The translations under genes were made by a program, and so were the position numbers. From NCBI RefSeq assembly GCF_027744825.2, contig NC_071337.1:10293031-10357030 (forward strand): 64,000 nucleotides of DNA, in the 5' to 3' direction. This DNA comes from Synchiropus splendidus (taxonomy: Eukaryota; Chordata; Actinopteri; Syngnathiformes; Callionymidae). Below the pieces are notes generated by a model that did not search any database, was not told where the DNA came from, and saw nothing but the letters and a program-made list of their open reading frames with translations. This document shows, piece by piece, positions 39,816-51,572 of the stretch (the stretch's first letter is position 1; each line of letters begins with the position of its first letter).

Positions 39816-40627
39816 TAGATATTCACGTGTTGCTGTTTTTTTTTTGTTTCTTTTTTCTTTTTGACACGACACGTTTGCTGTATGTGGCCTACAGGAGCTG
39901 CTGCTGCTACAATGTCAACTAAAACAACTACAACACAATGCAGTGGCCTTCCAACAAGAATGTTTTCTATTTATAGAATTGTAGCGTCATTTGTTTGAGC
40001 AGAAAGTTAACTTTTTAAAGTGATTATCTATCACAGCCAGTTGCGGTTTCTTTGTGTTTTATTTATATCGACGTATGTTATTGTCTGAAAGTCCAATAAA
40101 TTGTGCAGTGACACATTACGCCTCTGCTTGACTGAGGCCTGGTGGTTTATGGTTCCCCCTCCGGTGGCCGGTTGCTCAGCTCGACCTCACATAGCGTGGA
40201 TTATTCCATGTTCTGTTTTTATGATATTGTTCTAGCAGGCTGCTGGACAAAGACGCTGTTTCAATCATGGCTAGTTCAGATTGATAGGCTGTCTAAAGTG
40301 TTCTGTTTAACCACTTGCAGCTGTGACTGAATCCCTTTATTACATGTTAAAGGAACTCAGCCATTGTTTTTTCTAATGCTTGTTACAAGAGCTATCGGTG
40401 GAGTTAGCAAGATGAACCTTCACTTAACATTTATTGGAAGGGGCTGCGAAGTTAACTGAAATAAACAAGTACTTTTGGACTGAATTGATGAGAGAACAGG
40501 TTTTTTTTTCGAGGATTTAAGTATGAAGAGAGGAATGGGCACTTTTTTCATTTAGGGAAAAAGGGCTGTTGCTCAGAATCAGCTGTATTGCCATGGTCAG
40601 TGAGAATCCCACCAACTAGGAAAGTGC
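39816..40627. other. Non-coding, nothing recognised
   Basis: A T-rich run lies at 39833-39862. The sequence is otherwise unremarkable up to the LTR. Confidence 0.3.
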
Positions 40628-41103
40628 TGTTATGTCCGCTTCTGAGCTTTATTTTGTCATTTATCCGCGTGTTGTGTTTCTGTTTTTTTGTGTGTATTTC
40701 TGTTTCCTGTTTGTCTCCCAGCTGCCTCAGCAACGTGTCTGGCCCTGATTCAACTAATACAGCTGAATAACATCACCTCGGAGCCAGCTCATGTTGCCAG
40801 ATGGTTACTTCGCGTTCCTACGGTAAACTCTCTCTTGACCCTCCGCTCTCTTGTTGCTTATGTTTATATCTCTATATTCCGCGTGTTCTTTTTCTGCTGC
40901 CTCCTTTGTTGTTCTCCTCGCTTTGCTTTCTTTTGTTGTTTACGATCACAAGAGTGTTTTCGTTCGGTTCTTCCTTCTTGTTTGTGTATTATTTGTGTTG
41001 TCTGTATTAAACACATTGTTAAGACATACTCTTGTTGCTCTGAGCCTTCTGTACCCTGACAACGATTCAGCACTCGGGTCAGACTCCCAGAGCGTTCATG
41101 AAA
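40628..41103 (+). mobile_element. Solo LTR, 476 bp with internal deletion
   Basis: It begins TGTTATGTCCGC and ends CGTTCATGAAA, a decayed form of the TGTCATG/CATGACA ends. A perfect 5-bp target duplication AGTGC flanks it (40623-40627 and 41104-41108). The family core GTTGCCAGATGGTTACTTCG lies near 40793, and the end region CAGCACTCGGGTCAGACTCC near 41069 aligns with the ends of the 38260 and 43935 copies. Overlapping frames at 40688-41059 on both strands are shadows. Confidence 0.85.
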
Positions 41104-41108
41104 AGTGC

Positions 41109-41640
41109 TTTGTAATAACGTGCAAACTTGAACAAAAACACAATAAAATAAACAGTAATAATAGAAGTAACTAATAAATAAATAGCCCACAAACAACAAG
41201 GGCACCACTAGTATGGGGCTGGAATGGGGCCAGCTTACATTGGCATTGAAAAAAAAAAATGGCGGAAACATTTTTGTATTGAGGTGGAAAACTAGAATGT
41301 ACAAAAATTCAAATTAAGAATATATTTCTATATTTTATTTTCAGCAAATATTCTTGTTTTCAATGACTATATTCTGTTTTTCAGCCATTTTTTTTATTTT
41401 AATGCCAATGTAAGATGGCCTCTAGCCTCCCCTCCCCCTGAACTCCCAACATCCCTCTAGTGTCACTTTCGACTAATAGTAGGACACAAAAATGTGATGG
41501 CAAAATGATTTCATTTTGCCTCTGGTAAGATGTTTTCCTCCCTTCTCAAGGCTGACATACGATTCCTCTTGACACATGACACGTGGTCCTCTAATGGTGT
41601 TACATAAAACTAAAGTTCACGGGAACACGACGTGTTGCTT
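41109..41640. other. Non-coding, AT-rich
   Basis: AT-rich DNA. TTACATTGGCATTGAAAAAA near 41235 and ATTTTAATGCCAATGTAAGA near 41396 share a 16-bp inverted pair (TTACATTGGCATT/AATGCCAATGTAA core). This suggests a short inverted-repeat element of about 180 bp at roughly 41230-41415. Confidence 0.4.
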
Positions 41641-42330
41641 CTGACATTTAGCAACGACCTAATGAGTCAGGCCTGACAGAAGCCAAATGTTCCTGCCGAA
41701 TGTTTCACTCCAGCAGTTTTCATACAGAATCTTATTTGTGTTGGAGCTGACCTCAGCCTCGCTCTGCTGCTCTCAGAATGTTTGTGGTCCCGCATTTTGC
41801 CGGCGCACCCTCGAGGTGAGATCTAAAAGTGGAGGAGGGGAAGTTGTATCGGCGGATGATTGGCGGATCATTACGCTGGTGTCTGCAGCCTCCAGGTGAA
41901 ATGGGAAGACATTTGCGCTCATTACTTATTTCACATTTGCCTAATTGATTTAAACAAGCTGCGCATCCTCCTTCTGTGGCTGCGTCAGAACGTGATTTCG
42001 AAATGCCGCGCACATATTCCAGTGCTGAGAAAGTGAGAAGGTTTGAGTTGAATCGTGTTATTATTCATGCACGTATGCAAATGTTCATATTTAAAAGGCT
42101 CAATTAGAGTGACGTCGTCGCCGCCGCGGCAATTAAAAGGTCTGCCGCTTTGTTTATGGCTTTCAAAGGTTAATGAATATCCCAGCGAGCTCATGAGACT
42201 CCTGCACCACTGGAAAATGGAGTGTAAAACAGAACACGCACCGTGCCAGGAGCAAACAGACGTACAGTGCCGGCCACTCGCGCCGGGTACCGTTTCACCG
42301 CAAGCAAATAGCTTCTGACTGAGATTATAG
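41641..42330. promoter_or_regulatory. Strong candidate conserved non-coding enhancer
   Basis: This is a long unique block with an exceptional motif cluster. It has an octamer ATGCAAAT at 42075-42082, a homeodomain CAATTA at 42101-42106, and a CRE-like TGACGTC at 42110-42116. SOX-like CTTTGTTTA follows at 42148-42156 and TCF-like CTTTCAAAGG at 42160-42169, then TTAATGAATAT. The upstream half has TTGCCTAATTGATTTAAACA near 41936. Frames through it have no domains. It is the best enhancer candidate in the window by inspection; conservation is untested. Confidence 0.45.
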
Positions 42331-43934
42331 ACGTGTCAAAGTTGCTTTGTTGTGAGGCCTTGCAGGGGTTTCTCTCCTTCCTTCGCTCCGGTGCTGCCTC
42401 GATTGGCTTCATTCTAGAGGACAGGACTCGTCCATCCAGCATTGTATTGAAGCGCAGTAAAGACCAGTCTTCTATTGTCATGATCACTCTGACGGAGGCG
42501 TCTCTTGTCCTGCTAGAGAGGTGGTCCTCCTCAGAGCTGCATGGGACACCTACAGAAGACAGTGTTCATTATGGTGTCGAGACTCCACTCCAAGTCTCAG
42601 CCAGATGACCCTGCCTTGAAGCTCTAGTTGACACATCCCTCAGCAAGAGTCAATGACTGGGTTAAATGAACGGTGTCACAATAGTCTCTTCGTATCCTCC
42701 TGCAGTGCCGACTATTTGCGCTTCAGCAACTGAAGCATATTGAACATTAAAGAGAGATTTATTTGCTCCCTCTCCAAGAGATTATTTTTGTTATACATAA
42801 TTGGCTGGTTTGTTCAGCCAAAAATATCCACTTCAATTTTAATTCTTAAAGTTGACATGAAAAGTTAAACACATTTCTGACAAATCAAGAAAAAAACGTT
42901 GCTTTCACATCTCATCTAACGTTCCACTTAAGCCGTAGCTCGGTTGCATTAAAGCCTCATTTGTTTCCATGTGAAATAAAAGTCTGTTCTCCACATATCT
43001 TTTATTATTTCACCTACTTATGACGCCTTTTTTCACCTGATAATCATCTGAGTAATTTCACTTGAGTGTGTCCAGCCCAGAATATTCAGCTCTTGCTCCA
43101 TAAATGCATCTGAAATGCTGAGTTCATGAGAAACCCCAACACACTACCGCAGTGGGTGTGTGTGTGCAGCAGAGTTGTGCGTCAGCCAGAAGTAAAGAAG
43201 AGAAGATGGAGTGTTGACAAGTCCATAAAAGCTGCAGATATAAATACAGGGTTACTCCTCTTAAAGGCTGTATATTTACTGCCTCATTAAAAGGTGATAA
43301 ATACAACAATGCTCAGGCTGTCTTCCCTCTGAAGTAAATATCACCTCTCTGAAAAATGGTTCCTCTCCTGAGTTCCTCTGTCGACTTGTTCTCAGCTGCT
43401 TGTTTGGTAATAAGAAACAGGTCGCTGTATTGGTTTGTTTATGTTTCTTTAGTAAGGCTGTAATTTAGGGCTCATGTTCAGTGTCTCTCCACTCCAGCGG
43501 CAGCCGAGACTTAAAGGGTTCAGGCAGAGGGAGAGACGGGAGAGAGCGCTACCTGCAGGGCTCGGACAAGTCCCGTCGGTGGTCCCTCCCAGAGTGTCGC
43601 ATCAGAACTGGAATGCAAACTGGGGATTGATTGTGGCATCTTGTCCTGATTTATTTCCTCAAACTTCAAATGTAATTGCTGTTTGACTGTGTTACCTTTG
43701 GATTGTAGCCCTTATTCGGTGTTTATCTTGTGAGTCAAAGGCAGGGACGTCCAGTCGTAGATGATAGCCCTTTCTCACCAGCAACCAGTGTTTGGACCAA
43801 GTGTCACGCTGCCCTCACAACAGACTTCATTATTGCCGCAACTATCAGCTGTATTACAGTAGTAAAGTGTGGAATGTGTGGGGTTCAGAGGCTCTAACAG
43901 GTGTGGGGTCATTCCCAACTTCAGCTTTAAAACC
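42331..43934. other. Non-coding; CNE-like piece at about 43470-43690
   Basis: No gene. The 43470-43690 stretch is GC-balanced unique sequence ending in CAAATGTAATTGCTGTTTGA and is a weak regulatory candidate. Nothing else stands out. Confidence 0.25.
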
Positions 43935-44558
43935 TGTCGTGTTTTTGTTTTTTTTCTGCTTTTATTTTGTTATTTCCTGTTTTCTTGTTCTTTCCGTTGC
44001 CTTTGTTCCCTCCAACTTCACAGCAGTGCTGCTGGTTCCAGTCTGCGTTACCAGATGGTTGCTCGGCGTCCTCCGGTAATGTTCCCCTCGAGACTTAGTT
44101 CTATTGCGTTTCTAACTTTCGATTGTGCCTTTTCTGCCGCCTCCTTGGTTTCTTCTTAGTTCAGGTTCCATCCTCTATCAGCGTTTGTGCATGTGTTTCT
44201 GTTTTCTCTTGTTGGCTTTTTCCTGCTCGCATGTATGTTTGAGCGTTCCACCACCAAGCGTTTTTCGTTGTTTTGGGCCTCGTGAGTTTATCCGTGTGCG
44301 TTTTTGGTTGGCCCCATTAGTTAGGCTCGATTATAATTCGCCTCTTTTCTGTTTCAAGTTTCCCCCCATCCTTGAGTGTTTCCCTCGCTCCACGTTTCGA
44401 TGGAGACGTCTTTAGTTCCTCGTTTCCTGTCTGTGCCCTGTTATTTTCTTTTTTGTAGTTTATGACACTTTGTTAAACTTAACCTCATTTGTGTTCTAGT
44501 CTTCTGTGAGCCAGCTACCGTTTAACATTCGGGTCTGTTCACCTGAGCCACCATGACA
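43935..44558 (+). mobile_element. Solo LTR, full length 624 bp
   Basis: It begins TGTCGTGTTTTTG and ends GCCACCATGACA. A perfect 5-bp target duplication AAACC flanks it (43930-43934 and 44559-44563). It is the reference plus-strand copy of the family: the GTTACCAGATGGTTGCTCGG core near 44047 and a TTCGCCTCTTTTCTGTTTCA tract near 44338 are shared with copy 1. Its length matches the copy at 38260 within 2 bp, which fixes the LTR size. No internal region is present. Confidence 0.88.
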
Positions 44559-44563
44559 AAACC

Positions 44564-46260
44564 CTTTATCACATAAAACTGAGTCTTCTGAATGTTTCTT
44601 TTCTACATACAACTACGGACGCCTTTCCACCGATTCGTCTCAGGTGGTTACTCATCATTTCATTAGCATATGTGTATTTGACGGAGTGAAAAGTACAACG
44701 TCATCGACCAGTATGTTGTGTTCAGTGTCCATGTTCCTGCCTCCCCAGTGGGTGGTGACACTACACAGACCTGGTGTCTCCCTGGACCACTTTTGACTAA
44801 CCGATCTGGACTGCTCGCTGGAAACAAGCCATGAGGTTTCTACTATATAAAGTAGGTGTGTTTGAAGGACTTTCAAACATGAAAACTATTGATCAGCCAA
44901 ACATTTGAAATCACTACCTTGAAATCATAGAAATGATACTGAAAAGTTAACAGCTGGAGCGAGACCAACATTAACAGTGTGCAGTTCTGACTCCGCCACC
45001 AAGTCTTGCCGACAGTTGTCAAGTACCCCATCACTCATCGACCAAATACTCCTTGTATACAGCACCTCAGAACTATGATATATTCACTGACCAGACTGGA
45101 TGGCAAAGGCCCTTACATTATCTGCGAGCGAGATGCAGAGAAGGCAACCCTGCTGTCGAGGTGATGGTCAGTCAGTGATACGGTAGAAGATACTTCAGGG
45201 TTGCAGCAGGTCACCATGGGAGGGAAACCTGAGAGGTGTGTGGTATGAGTGACACGTGGGCAGTAGAAAACTTCCTTGTGTCTGTGTCAGTGCTGGAGTC
45301 TGATGGTTGCTGTAGTGTTTGTCCTACTCTCTGAGGTGCAAGTCCTACGTTGCCTTTTGCTTCCGAGTCACGGTGCAGGGTCACTGTACAGTGAAGAAGC
45401 GATCATGTTGCATTCATTTAAAAGAAAAAATGTCAGTTTAATAATTCCAAATAGCTTTTTTCACAAGGTCTAAGGCATGTTTTGTGTTTCTCACATTTAG
45501 CTTTTAAAAGTGGCGTTTTTTTGGTCTGTTACCATATTGCACCTAATACGAATGGAAGTACTCGTGTCAATACTACAAAGTCTTAAGATCACGCAGTACT
45601 TGGTGACTTGCAGAGTTAGACTTGTACTCCAGTAAGCCTCCGAATTCACTCTCAGTGTCTCGGCTGAATGTAGCGATCCATCGAGAGAAAGTTCTGGAGA
45701 CGTTTCTGCTGATTATTTGTCCCAAAATTGACTTATGATGTCAAACCGACGCAGCCCCAAACTTCTGTGATTGTCAGGAGTTTGCAAATGTTCTGTTTTC
45801 CTCCCGTCAGTCACTTTTATGCACTGGGACTTGCTGATTTCTGCCAAATTACCAGCGTTTCCTTTACGTCTAGCTGGAATTGAGCCGCTCCATCCTGGTT
45901 ACGAGACACTGTCGGATCTGTTTACATGACTTTCACTCGTGTATTCGCGTCTTGTTTTGTATCGTCCGCGCAGACGCAGGTCCTCAGCCAGACCACCGTC
46001 CAAAAACATGACCCGATTCAACTCAGTTCACTTTGGCAGCGAGGTTTGGATATTATGTTGTTAGCCCTGTCTCCTCTGCTCCTTTCACATGTGCCTCAGC
46101 AATCAAGAGGATGGATTCAGAATGTTGTTTTTGGGCATTTTTGTTTTTGTCATCTGCATTTAATCTCTCTCCTTATAGTTTTTTTTTAAATTATTTATTG
46201 AAATGGCAATCTAAAATGTCCCTCTATTTGCTTATGTTCTTCTAAAGTCTGGAAGTGTGG
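44564..46260. other. Non-coding, nothing recognised
   Basis: These 1.7 kb of unique-looking sequence hold only short frames without domains, and no repeats with clear ends. Confidence 0.3.
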
Positions 46261-46264
46261 TTTG

Positions 46265-46560
46265 AATGTAGAGCAGCACAGGGGCCAAATCTGGCCCTTT
46301 GACTGATTTTATGTGGCCCTCATGGAGTCCGAGTCAAACTATACAACTGACATGATTTTTGTCTCTGTTTTTTTGTTTATTGTGATGCAACTGAAACATA
46401 ATCTTTTCTGTTGGCTATTTTAGTATTTCATCACAATTGAAGGTAGATTTTGAAACGTATGAGACACATCGAGAATCTTTAAATGGAATGTGGTTTATGT
46501 TAAAATTGTAAACATTTTTTGTGCATTTTTAAAGTGTAATTTCATCATCACACATGATGT
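46265..46560. repeat. hAT-like element fragment
   Basis: CAGGGGCCAAATCTGGCCCT near 46279 followed by TTATGTGGCCCTCATGGAGT resembles the left end of the common hAT repeat whose pieces also occur at 11500, 36098 and 50505. The right boundary is uncertain. Confidence 0.4.
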
Positions 46561-46693
46561 CACCGCTTGATTTTTAATTTCACTTTTCTCGTACCCTCCT
46601 TTCTTTGGGTTTGACGGCCCCTCTCAACGGTCACAATATATAACCTGCCCCCTTAGGAACTGCATTTTCTAGCTTTTGAAATATCATTGATCA

Positions 46694-47114
46694 TCTTCTT
46701 TCTCTTTCGGCTTCTTCCTTCATGGGTCTCCACAGCGGATCATCTTCCTCCATCTCACCCTGTCCTCTGATTCCTCTTCTCTCAAACCTACAGACCTCAT
46801 GTCCTCCTTCACCACCTCCATAAATCTCCTCTTTGGCCTTCCTCTCCACCTTCTGCCTGGCAGTTCCAACCTCAACATCTCCCCACCAATGTGCTGGCTC
46901 TCTCTCCTCTGTACATGTCCAAACCATCTCCATCTAGCCTCTCTGACTTTGTCTCCTAAACATCTGACCACATGTGCTGTCCCTCTGATCTACTGCTTCC
47001 TGATCCTATCCATCCTGCTCACTCCCATAGAGAAGCTCAGCATCTTCATCTCTGCTACCTCCAGCTCTGCCTCCTGTCTTTTCCTCAGTGCCACTGTCTC
47101 CAAACCATACAACC
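46694..47114 (-). mobile_element. RTE/Rex3-like LINE, 5'-truncated, with 14-bp target duplication
   Basis: This minus-strand copy encodes the LINE C-terminal tail. Frames 46691-46933 and 46720-46971 minus include VRCLGDKVREARWRWFGHVQ and GRPKRRFMEVVKEDM. It ends in an AAAGAGAAAGAAGATG tail. Both sides carry AATATCATTGATCA (46680-46693 and 47115-47128), a perfect 14-bp target-site duplication that proves retrotransposition. It is 5'-truncated to 421 bp and inactive. Confidence 0.88.
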
Positions 47115-47128
47115 AATATCATTGATCA

Positions 47129-49142
47129 CATGAAGAATCAAATCAAATGTGCTTTATGCTGATGCTGCAGCTCTCACAGAACCAGGTGAATCCTTCAAAT
47201 GGTGCGTAGATCCAGGTGGCATTATGGAGCATCATCTATTCTTTGTTCATCTGAAATCTCTTCGTCCGTTTTTGAGCTATGTTGCCAACAAGCAGAGAAA
47301 CAGATGCAAACAGACATGTGAAAAGTCAAGTATTAAAGGAAACATTTGTGTTGTGGTTAAATCTATAAAAAGATAACCAGAGGAATTTGCTACACATCAC
47401 ATGGTTTGTACAGTAAATCCCTCAGTGAAACAGCCATTTATTGCCATTTAAAGGTGCAAAATGATATTTAAAAAATGTCTGCCCCGACTCCATCGGTGAA
47501 AATGCCGCATCATGCCAACAGCCCACATTTATTATTGTTTTCTGGGAGCTGGCACACACCTACACCTCGTCTATTTCGGTGCAGGTAGAGACTCCACACC
47601 CATTAACAGTTTGGCTGCGGCGTCGCTGGTGTTGGTGTGTGAGCGCGAGCTATTTTCCAATATGATGTCTAGACTTTAATCAGGGCGAAGCTGGAAGAGG
47701 TGGTGGCGCTGCTGTTTGGAGGCGAGCCGGGCCCAGACGTGCCAAGTTTGCATCTACACTCCAGTGTATCTGAATACGCTTTTTATATTGGACTTAACTT
47801 AGACCAGATGGATTCAGCAGGGTGTGAGAGCAGCGCTGGTATCACCATGCTGTCCTTGAGTTGTGCGCTGTTTCACGTAAATGTGGGCGTGAGGTCGATG
47901 GCCAGATAGATTTATTTTAGTTCCCTACTTTCACTGTTTGTGGCTGATTTTGTGTGAGTGAAGCTTTCAGTTGAATTTTTTAAAGTCAAGCTCGGTACTT
48001 CTACTCCCAAGAAGTTAACTCAATGTATTCACACCCATTCCTGAACATTCAAAGAGGACTTCTTTGTTGAGATTTCCACCAGCCTTTTGACAAGCACTAT
48101 TCCATTTGAAGTGAATTCTTCCAACATCTGGCTGATGAGCGCAGCAGGTTTATCCTCCGTGATGAAACTGACACTATTGCTCATTCAGTCGTCCAGTGTT
48201 TTCTTACATTCTCTCACAATGAGAGGTTATTATTTCCAATTCATTTTTAAGCTATTTCAGTGTGGGTGGCTGGAGTCAGTACTAACTGGCCATTTCCCCA
48301 CTCAGGTTTTCCCGTGTGTCCATGGCAAACGGTCGCAGGCCCGACTTACAAGCTCTCGGAAGGAACTAGATCATGACCCGGGTCCAGTTAAATATCGCCG
48401 ATTTATGAAGCTAAAACAAAAGCAAATGTGACCAGCCAACCTTCGGAGTGCTAACATATCATCTGTGAAGCGCAGGAGCTGCCAACACTATTGTTGCAAT
48501 ATTTTTTCAAGAAAGAACAAACTGATAAAAGTCACCTCCAGGTCAGATCAACTAATCCAAGCAGCAAAATAAAGGGTTAAAGGATGAAACCGTTCAAATA
48601 TGTAAACACAGAAGAGAAATAAAACGCATATATAGCGGGAGGTAATGTGATACCAACAATAATTAAAAAAAAAAGATTGTGTTCTATTACGACAGAAGAA
48701 ATAAACAAAAGGCAATTCCAATGATATTTTAATGGAAAGTTCTTTGAGAATCGAAAACCAATACAAATGTTATTATTTCAGTCTTGCTAAAATAAGAGAA
48801 GAAATATTTGGTGATTGCAACAAACAAATGGAAGAAAAAGAAAAGAAACCAATGAAAAAACGTGTGTTGTTGGCACAAACATTTCTTAAAAACAAACAAT
48901 CAATACATTAGAAATTCAGATCCATCACGGCGAACATGTGGTTGCCAGGTTGAGTGTGAGACTGACAACCTTCTCTCAGATTAATTCAGGTCAGCATGTC
49001 ACATGTTACGGGCTGCTATATGCTGTGACTGATGTGAGTTACTTAAACATTACAGAACAATATTATTAAACATAATAGTGCATTATTTAGTCATACATAT
49101 TTCTTTGTATATGTAAAAAGAAGGCAGGGATAGGCCATATTG
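47129..49142. other. Non-coding; CNE-like block at about 47480-47920
   Basis: The block around ACAGCCCACATTTATTATTG (47519) and CACACCCATTAACAGTTTGG (47595) is unique, GC-balanced and CNE-like. The rest, including AT-rich 48480-48900, shows no gene or recognised repeat. Confidence 0.3.
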
Positions 49143-49851
49143 AGGGGGGGGGCTGTCAATAGATATTTCATCTGAATCATTCGCACTAAAGCTGAGTTAA
49201 CTCACGATCAAACACACATTTTGTGTTTGTTCTAAATGTTAGCTAAAGGAAAAATTCACCAAGTTTTATCAAGTGCTCACGTTTGTTTACTCCAACCACG
49301 CAAGATCACAGACACTGTGAAGAACATGCGTCAGAATCACCACTGAGGCACTGACATGGTTTGTGTTGATTAAATCTTCGACTTATAAGCGACTTATAAG
49401 CAAGCCTAAGAAAACGGGGAGAGGGGCCGGGAATCTTCCGGAGATGGAAAATGAAAGCAGAGACGAAGCGGGAAGAAACGAGAACTAAGGACGCGGCTTA
49501 AAAGGAAATCAAGCGCACAGAAGTCTTGAGAGAGAGAGAAGTCTTGAGAGAGTTTACCATTGGAACGCGAGGAAACCATCTGGCGACACAAGCTGGCGTC
49601 GAGAAGTTGATATCCGTGGAAAGTCTGATGATCCAATGCACGGCAGCTGTGGCGCTCGGAATGCTGGAGAGAGAACAGGAAACAGAAACGTAGGAACAAC
49701 CGGGAATCACAAGAATAAAAGCATGGAAAAACACGGACATGACAATAACAATACAGACATAGAGAAATGCGATCAATTGGCCATTAATCGTGAGTTAACT
49801 CAGTTTTAGTGCGATTGAGATTTAACACAATTTCCTCTATTGACAGCCCTA
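49143..49851. mobile_element. hAT-like inverted-repeat element interrupted by an LTR
   Basis: The left arm starts GGGCTGTCAATAG and contains CGCACTAAAGCTGAGTTAAC and TCACGATC. The right arm, at about 49780-49851, is its reverse complement (GAGTTAACTCAGTTTTAGTG, then TCTATTGACAGCCC). These ends match a common fish hAT MITE family with GGGCTGTCAAT termini. The truncated LTR at about 49400-49744 sits between the arms. No 8-bp duplication is evident; the left flank has a G run. Confidence 0.7.
49400..49744 (-). mobile_element. Truncated solo LTR nested in the hAT-like element
   Basis: On the minus strand it begins TGTCATGTCCGTG at 49744 and carries the family core (GCGAGGAAACCATCTGGCGA on the + strand near 49566). 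The far end is missing: near 49380-49400 there is a direct duplication CGACTTATAAG instead of CATGACA. So this copy lost about 280 bp after inserting. Confidence 0.7.
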
Positions 49852-50504
49852 ATGGTGACACAGAACACGATGGAGCTAAGAAACTGGGACGGTTCAAAAC
49901 TGGGTTGACAGCGATCACCTTCCACTGGCTGCATCCTAAATAATGTTTAGGTTGTTGACGCCCTCCTCCAAGAATGTTCCCATCCTCGACTTCCTCCTCG
50001 CTCTCCTTGCCGTGCATGTGTTCTTTGTGTTTGTCTGCCGCAGCAGCCACAACACTGCCAGATGCTGACAAAATGGGATTATCAGGGGAAAGGCATATTT
50101 CTCACAAGAGCTTTCTCTGGCCAATTACTGTCTTGATGGAAGCCAGAGATTCTCACCAATTACATGCATTTTTCCTGGTCTCACGCGTGGACGCCTGCCA
50201 AGGGCTCGGCTCGCACTGTCAGCGCAGTGTTGTCTCTGGCAACGCTCTCAGCCAGGTCCACAACTGTGGCACATCGCTGTGTAGTAGCACATGTATGACT
50301 CGCGAGAGGACGGATTACATGGACGCCAGATGTGCTTTAGTGAGCAGGGACAAAAAAAACTGGCTTATTTGCTTATGAGTGACATCTAGTGGTCATCGCT
50401 CAGATTTCAATGACATAAATCTATTTCAGCGCCACGCTCCAGAAGTAGAATGCACCAGGAAGATCACACTTCAGTGTCCTCACTATATGTGCAAGATGTT
50501 AAAA
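49852..50504. promoter_or_regulatory. Candidate conserved non-coding block (about 49975-50300)
   Basis: This is unique sequence with features such as AAAATGGGATTATCAGGGGA near 50069 (bicoid-class GGATTA), TGGCCAATTACTGTCTTGAT near 50119 (CCAAT/homeodomain) and CTCACCAATTACATGCATTT near 50152. The 134-aa plus frame 49974-50378 has no known domain. Regulatory role inferred. Confidence 0.38.
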
Positions 50505-50595
50505 CAAGATGTCAAACTCGAGGCTCGGGGGGCCAAATCTGACCCCCCACGTTACTGTATGGCGCCCGCAGGAGCTTTAAATTGGCTTACATTTA
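50505..50595. repeat. hAT-like element terminal fragment
   Basis: GATGTCAAACTCGAGGCTCG followed by GGGGCCAAATCTGACC is the left-end signature of the abundant fish hAT repeat. It is a short and decayed piece. Confidence 0.55.
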
Positions 50596-50740
50596 AACAA
50601 TAACTGAACATTCTGCTATTTCCATAGTGGAAAGCGACTTTTTCTGGTAGTGGTTTCTGAGGAACTGCGGCACCATCTGACCTACAGGCTGCGAGTGAAT
50701 CGTGCATGCGTAGAGCAACTTATGCAAACAAGGCGATGAC

Positions 50741-51564
50741 CAGTGATGCCAGTAGCTCTTAGTAACTTACTTAATCTGACGGCTTATTATTTCAAACAAA
50801 GTAATCAAATTCAAGTTACTTATCTAAGTTACCGTGCGTTACTATTGTTGACATTGTCAGGAAGCGAAATATTGACATTCACTTTCTACAACTGTGTCAT
50901 GTGCGACACACGCCACTCACGATTTCAACACGCGGGCAGCTCATGAGTCAAGCTGCCGGCTACACGGCAGTAAATAACAGAGCCGTGAGGAGAGAGATGC
51001 ACGTTTCCAGCTGAGAATACAGCCGCTACTTTGAATTAGCGTCTGCTATAGATGACGGTATTCACCCTGCAGGGTCCACCAGCGTGCAGAAATCACCGCT
51101 TAAAGAGAGCGAAATAAAGTAGCCTCGCAAATGTGTCAAAAGTGCGGACTCAAAACTATGTAAGTTAAACAACACTTAGATTGGATTTTTTTTTTTTTTG
51201 GTGCAGGAAGGTGCATTTTGTAAAATAATAAAAATAATATAAAAATAATGGGCTATTCTTTACATTTTATTATATAAATGACAATATATCACTTTGTTTT
51301 GTTTTTCATACTTGTTGCTTTTTGTGTGTGGTTTTCGCTGCAATGGGTTCGAGTGTGTCCAAGTAAAACATTGACTGCACATTCATACAACTGAGATGGT
51401 GCTAAAAAAATGACCCAAACATGAAAGAACGCAGGTCAAGTAACTTGAAGACAAGTTGTAATCTAACTTAGTTACTTTTGAATTCAAGTAATCATAAAGT
51501 AACTACGTTACTTTTTGAGGGAGTAATAAGTAATCGGATTACTTTTTCAACTGTGGCAACACTG
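50741..51564. mobile_element. hAT non-autonomous element, 824 bp, complete
   Basis: It begins CAGTGATGCCAGTAG and ends CTGTGGCAACACTG, inverted termini related to the CAGTGTTG family. A perfect 8-bp target duplication GCGATGAC flanks it (50733-50740 and 51565-51572). Sub-terminal AGTTACTT/AAGTAACT motifs repeat near both ends. The interior shares a long segment (from about 51004) with the partial copy at 55178-55705. There is no transposase frame, so it would have needed an autonomous partner. Confidence 0.88.
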
Positions 51565-51572
51565 GCGATGAC

